A stretch of 5,959 nt of DNA, taken from NCBI GenBank assembly GCA_902783905.1, contig CACZSP010000117.1, forward strand, positions 1 through 5,959. The letters run 5' to 3'. Below the pieces are notes generated by a model that saw only the letters and a program-made list of their open reading frames with translations, was not told where the DNA came from and did no database searches. A program made the position numbers and the translations under genes. Below, one piece after another: positions 3,381 to 5,959 of this stretch (positions are counted from its first letter, which is position 1; every line of letters begins with the position of its first letter). The stretch is from an uncultured Ruminococcus sp. (GTDB taxonomy: Bacteria; Bacillota; Clostridia; Oscillospirales; CAG-272).

Positions 3381-5959
3381 ATGGCAAAAAGGACCGACAT
3401 CAAAAAAGTCCTGATCATAGGATCCGGACCGATAGTAATCGGACAGGCGGCTGAATTCGACTACGCCGGAACGCAGGCATGCCTTGCCCTGAAAGAAGAG
3501 GGCTACAAGGTAATTCTCTGCAACTCCAATCCGGCAACGATCATGACCGACACACAGATAGCCGACAAAGTTTATATGGAGCCCCTGACGCTCGAGTATA
3601 TCGCGAAAATACTCCGCTACGAGCGTCCCGACGCCATTGTACCCGGTATCGGAGGACAGACGGGGCTCAACCTCGCCATGCAGCTGGAGCGCAAGGGGAT
3701 CCTCGAGGAATGCGGTGTCGAGCTGCTTGGCACTCCCGCCTCCAGCATCGAGCGAGCCGAGGACAGAGAACTCTTTAAGGAAATGTGCATAAGTATCGGC
3801 GAACCTGTCATTCCGTCGAAAATCACATACAGTCTTGAAGAGGCAAAGGCCGCCGCGGCGGAAATAGGATACCCGGTGGTTCTCCGTCCCGCCTTTACGC
3901 TCGGCGGGACCGGCGGCGGTTTCGCGTATTCGGAAGAAGAACTCGTCGACATCGGAAGGAACGCCTTCGCGCTCTCGCCGGTACACGAAGTCCTTGTGGA
4001 AAAGAGCGTCCGCGGATACAAGGAGATCGAATTCGAGGTCATGCGCGACGGCACCGACCGGGCGATAACCATCTGCGGAATGGAAAACGTCGACCCGGTC
4101 GGCGTGCACACCGGAGACTCGATAGTCGTGGCGCCGATCCTTTCTCTGAATGATCACGACCTGAAAATGCTCAACGATTCGGCGATAAAAATAATCCGCG
4201 AGCTGAAGATCGAAGGCGGCTGCAACGTGCAGTTCGCACTCGCGCCCGATTCGAGCGAATACTTCCTGATCGAAGTGAATCCGCGTGTCTCCCGCTCTTC
4301 GGCTCTGGCGTCTAAAGCCAGCGGATACCCGATAGCCCGAGTGACCGCAAAGATCGCTCTCGGAATGACCCTCGACGAGATCCCGGTCGCCGGAGGGCTG
4401 GCGTCCACCGAACCGTCGCTTGATTACGTGGTGGCGAAATTCCCGCGCTTCCCCTTCGACAAATTTGCCGAAGCGCCGAACAATCTCGGCACACAGATGA
4501 AGGCGACCGGCGAAGTAATGGGAATCGGCTCGACCCTTGAGGAGTGCATGCTCAAATCGGTACGCTCGCTGGAGATCGGCGTCTGCCATTTCGCCATGAA
4601 GAAATTCGACGGATGGACGCGCGAGCAGCTCGAGGCATACATCAAAGAATTTCACGACGACACCGTTTACGCCATCTTCGAATATTTCTGGCTCGGCGGA
4701 ACCGTCGCGGCGGTACACGAGATGACAAAGATCACGACGCTCTTCCTCGAGAGCTTCATGCGCATCATCGAAATGGAAAAGAAGCTTGCCGCCGCCCCGG
4801 GCGATCTTTCGGTCCTGACCGAAGCGAAAAAAATGGGCTTCTGCGACAAATACGTGGCGAAGCTCTGGAAGACCGACGAGCTGTCGATATATAAAATCCG
4901 CCGCGAAAACGGCATCACGCCCTCCTTCCGCATGGTAGACACGCTTCACACCGGAGTGTACATTCCCTATCTCTACTCATCCTACAGCGGAAAGAACGAC
5001 AGCCGTCTGTCGGATAAAAAGAAGATCATCGTCCTGGGAGCCGGACCGATCCGCATAGGACAGGGGGTGGAATTCGATTATTCCACAGTCCACGCCGTCC
5101 AGACGATAAAGAAAAACGGCTACGAGGCGATAATCATAAACAACAACCCAGAGACGGTCTCCACCGACTACACCACGTCCGACAAGCTCTATTTCGAGCC
5201 GCTGACCCCCGAGGACGTTATGGCGATCGTCGATTTCGAGAAGCCCGTCGGGGTCATCGCGACGCTGGGAGGCCAGACTGCGATCAATCTGGCGGAGCCG
5301 CTTGCGCAGCGGGGAGTAAAGATCATCGGCACCGACTGCGATGCGATAGACCGGGCGGAAAACCGCGACCTTTTCGAAAAACTGCTTGAAAAACTGCAGA
5401 TCCCTCAGCCGAAGGGCAAAGCGGTAACAAAGATAGAAGACGGCGTCAGAGCCGCCGCGGAGATCGGATATCCGGTACTTGTCAGACCCTCCTTCGTTCT
5501 CGGCGGGCGCGCCATGCAGATCGTCGGCAACGAAAAGGAGCTGAGACATTATCTGGAGAACGCCGTACGCATCGATGAGGACAAGCCGGTGCTTGTCGAC
5601 AAATACATAATGGGCAAGGAAGTGGAGGTCGACGCCGTATGCGACGGCAGCGACGTTTTCGTCCCGGGAATCATGGAACTCGTCGAGCGCACGGGAGTGC
5701 ATTCGGGAGACTCGATCTCGGTTTATCCTCCCTTCTCCATCTCCGACGCGGTTAAAGGGATCATCCTCACCTACGCCAAAAAGCTGGGACTCGGCATCGG
5801 CATCCGGGGCGTTTACAACATCCAGTTCATCGTCGATCCGGACGAAAACGTCTATATCATCGAAGTCAATCCGCGTTCCTCCCGTACCGTTCCCTTCCTT
5901 TCCAAAGCGACGGGATACAATCTTGCCGACATCGCCACCGAGGTCATACTCGGTAAAAC
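3381..5959 (+). CDS. carB: Carbamoyl-phosphate synthase large subunit (3' truncated by window edge)
   Basis: From ATG 3381 the frame is open for 859 complete codons to the window end, about 80% of the usual 1,060-1,075. CarB uses two ATP, bicarbonate and ammonia passed from CarA to make carbamoyl phosphate for pyrimidines and arginine. The carboxyphosphate half is complete: the start MAKRTDIKKVLIIGSGPIVIGQ, R129, R169 in RPAFTLGGTGGG, E215, H243 in GVHTGDS, and E298/N300 in IEVNPRVSRSS. Several of these fall at exactly the E. coli residue numbers. An oligomerisation region follows (about 400-545). The homologous carbamate-phosphate half then starts near residue 546 (IIVLGAGPIRIGQG), with R702 in RPSFVLGGRAM and E828/N830 in IEVNPRSSRTVPF. 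The end of this half and the C-terminal allosteric domain lie outside the window. No frameshift or missing key residue was seen. carA is not adjacent upstream, where pyrC occupies its place. Confidence 0.98.
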   Translation, partial: MAKRTDIKKVLIIGSGPIVIGQAAEFDYAGTQACLALKEEGYKVILCNSNPATIMTDTQIADKVYMEPLTLEYIAKILRYERPDAIVPGIGGQTGLNLAMQLERKGILEECGVELLGTPASSIERAEDRELFKEMCISIGEPVIPSKITYSLEEAKAAAAEIGYPVVLRPAFTLGGTGGGFAYSEEELVDIGRNAFALSPVHEVLVEKSVRGYKEIEFEVMRDGTDRAITICGMENVDPVGVHTGDSIVVAPILSLNDHDLKMLNDSAIKIIRELKIEGGCNVQFALAPDSSEYFLIEVNPRVSRSSALASKASGYPIARVTAKIALGMTLDEIPVAGGLASTEPSLDYVVAKFPRFPFDKFAEAPNNLGTQMKATGEVMGIGSTLEECMLKSVRSLEIGVCHFAMKKFDGWTREQLEAYIKEFHDDTVYAIFEYFWLGGTVAAVHEMTKITTLFLESFMRIIEMEKKLAAAPGDLSVLTEAKKMGFCDKYVAKLWKTDELSIYKIRRENGITPSFRMVDTLHTGVYIPYLYSSYSGKNDSRLSDKKKIIVLGAGPIRIGQGVEFDYSTVHAVQTIKKNGYEAIIINNNPETVSTDYTTSDKLYFEPLTPEDVMAIVDFEKPVGVIATLGGQTAINLAEPLAQRGVKIIGTDCDAIDRAENRDLFEKLLEKLQIPQPKGKAVTKIEDGVRAAAEIGYPVLVRPSFVLGGRAMQIVGNEKELRHYLENAVRIDEDKPVLVDKYIMGKEVEVDAVCDGSDVFVPGIMELVERTGVHSGDSISVYPPFSISDAVKGIILTYAKKLGLGIGIRGVYNIQFIVDPDENVYIIEVNPRSSRTVPFLSKATGYNLADIATEVILGK

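Noticed and set aside
3366..4949. A 527-codon open frame on the minus strand
   Set aside because: It lies wholly antisense to carB, whose plus-strand frame shows CarB motifs throughout. Long antisense frames are expected from GC-biased codon use.
4977..5702. A 241-codon open frame on the minus strand
   Set aside because: It is antisense to the second synthetase half of carB, has no recognisable motifs and has no ribosome binding site.

Overview
The window reads as a GC-rich (high fifties per cent by eye) chromosomal segment of a Clostridia-type Firmicute, probably a gut or rumen lineage. The evidence is three-fold: carB and pyrC resemble the Firmicutes versions (for example EVNPRSSRTVPF in CarB), the promoters are consensus sigma-A, and a Clostridia-style structured intergenic repeat is present. 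The lineage is inference. No RNA genes, CRISPR arrays, insertion sequences or phage genes were seen.

Layout. (1) 1-984, plus strand: C-terminal 327 codons of a clan GH-A glycoside hydrolase whose 5' end lies outside the window. (2) 1001-1049: a strong hairpin with T-tracts on both strands, a bidirectional terminator between two convergent genes. (3) 1067-1723, minus strand: an unrecognised protein with six predicted membrane segments. (4) 1724-2050: a 327-base gene-free divergent control region. It carries a near-consensus promoter for each side, a palindrome at the expected +1 of the membrane-protein gene, and a long leader before pyrC with an intrinsic terminator and a competing antiterminator pairing. 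(5) 2051-3208, plus: pyrC, a short-form dihydroorotase with all expected metal and catalytic residues. (6) 3209-3380: a dense cluster of inverted repeats (branched stem-loop, repeat-like) followed by the carB ribosome binding site. (7) 3381-5959, plus: carB, the large subunit of carbamoyl-phosphate synthase, 859 codons before it runs off the window.

pyrC and carB are consecutive steps of de novo UMP synthesis and very probably one transcription unit, because no promoter is visible between them. CarB supplies carbamoyl phosphate. The aspartate transcarbamoylase that uses it and the glutaminase subunit CarA are not in the window. The most interesting signal is the pyrC leader. An attenuator terminator at 1983-2009 can be undone by an upstream copy of its 3' arm, and a 37-codon leader ORF with a run of seven T runs through it. 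This resembles the design of the enterobacterial pyrBI attenuator more than a recognisable PyrR site. The second point of interest is the branched stem-loop element between pyrC and carB. The rest of the window is ordinary.
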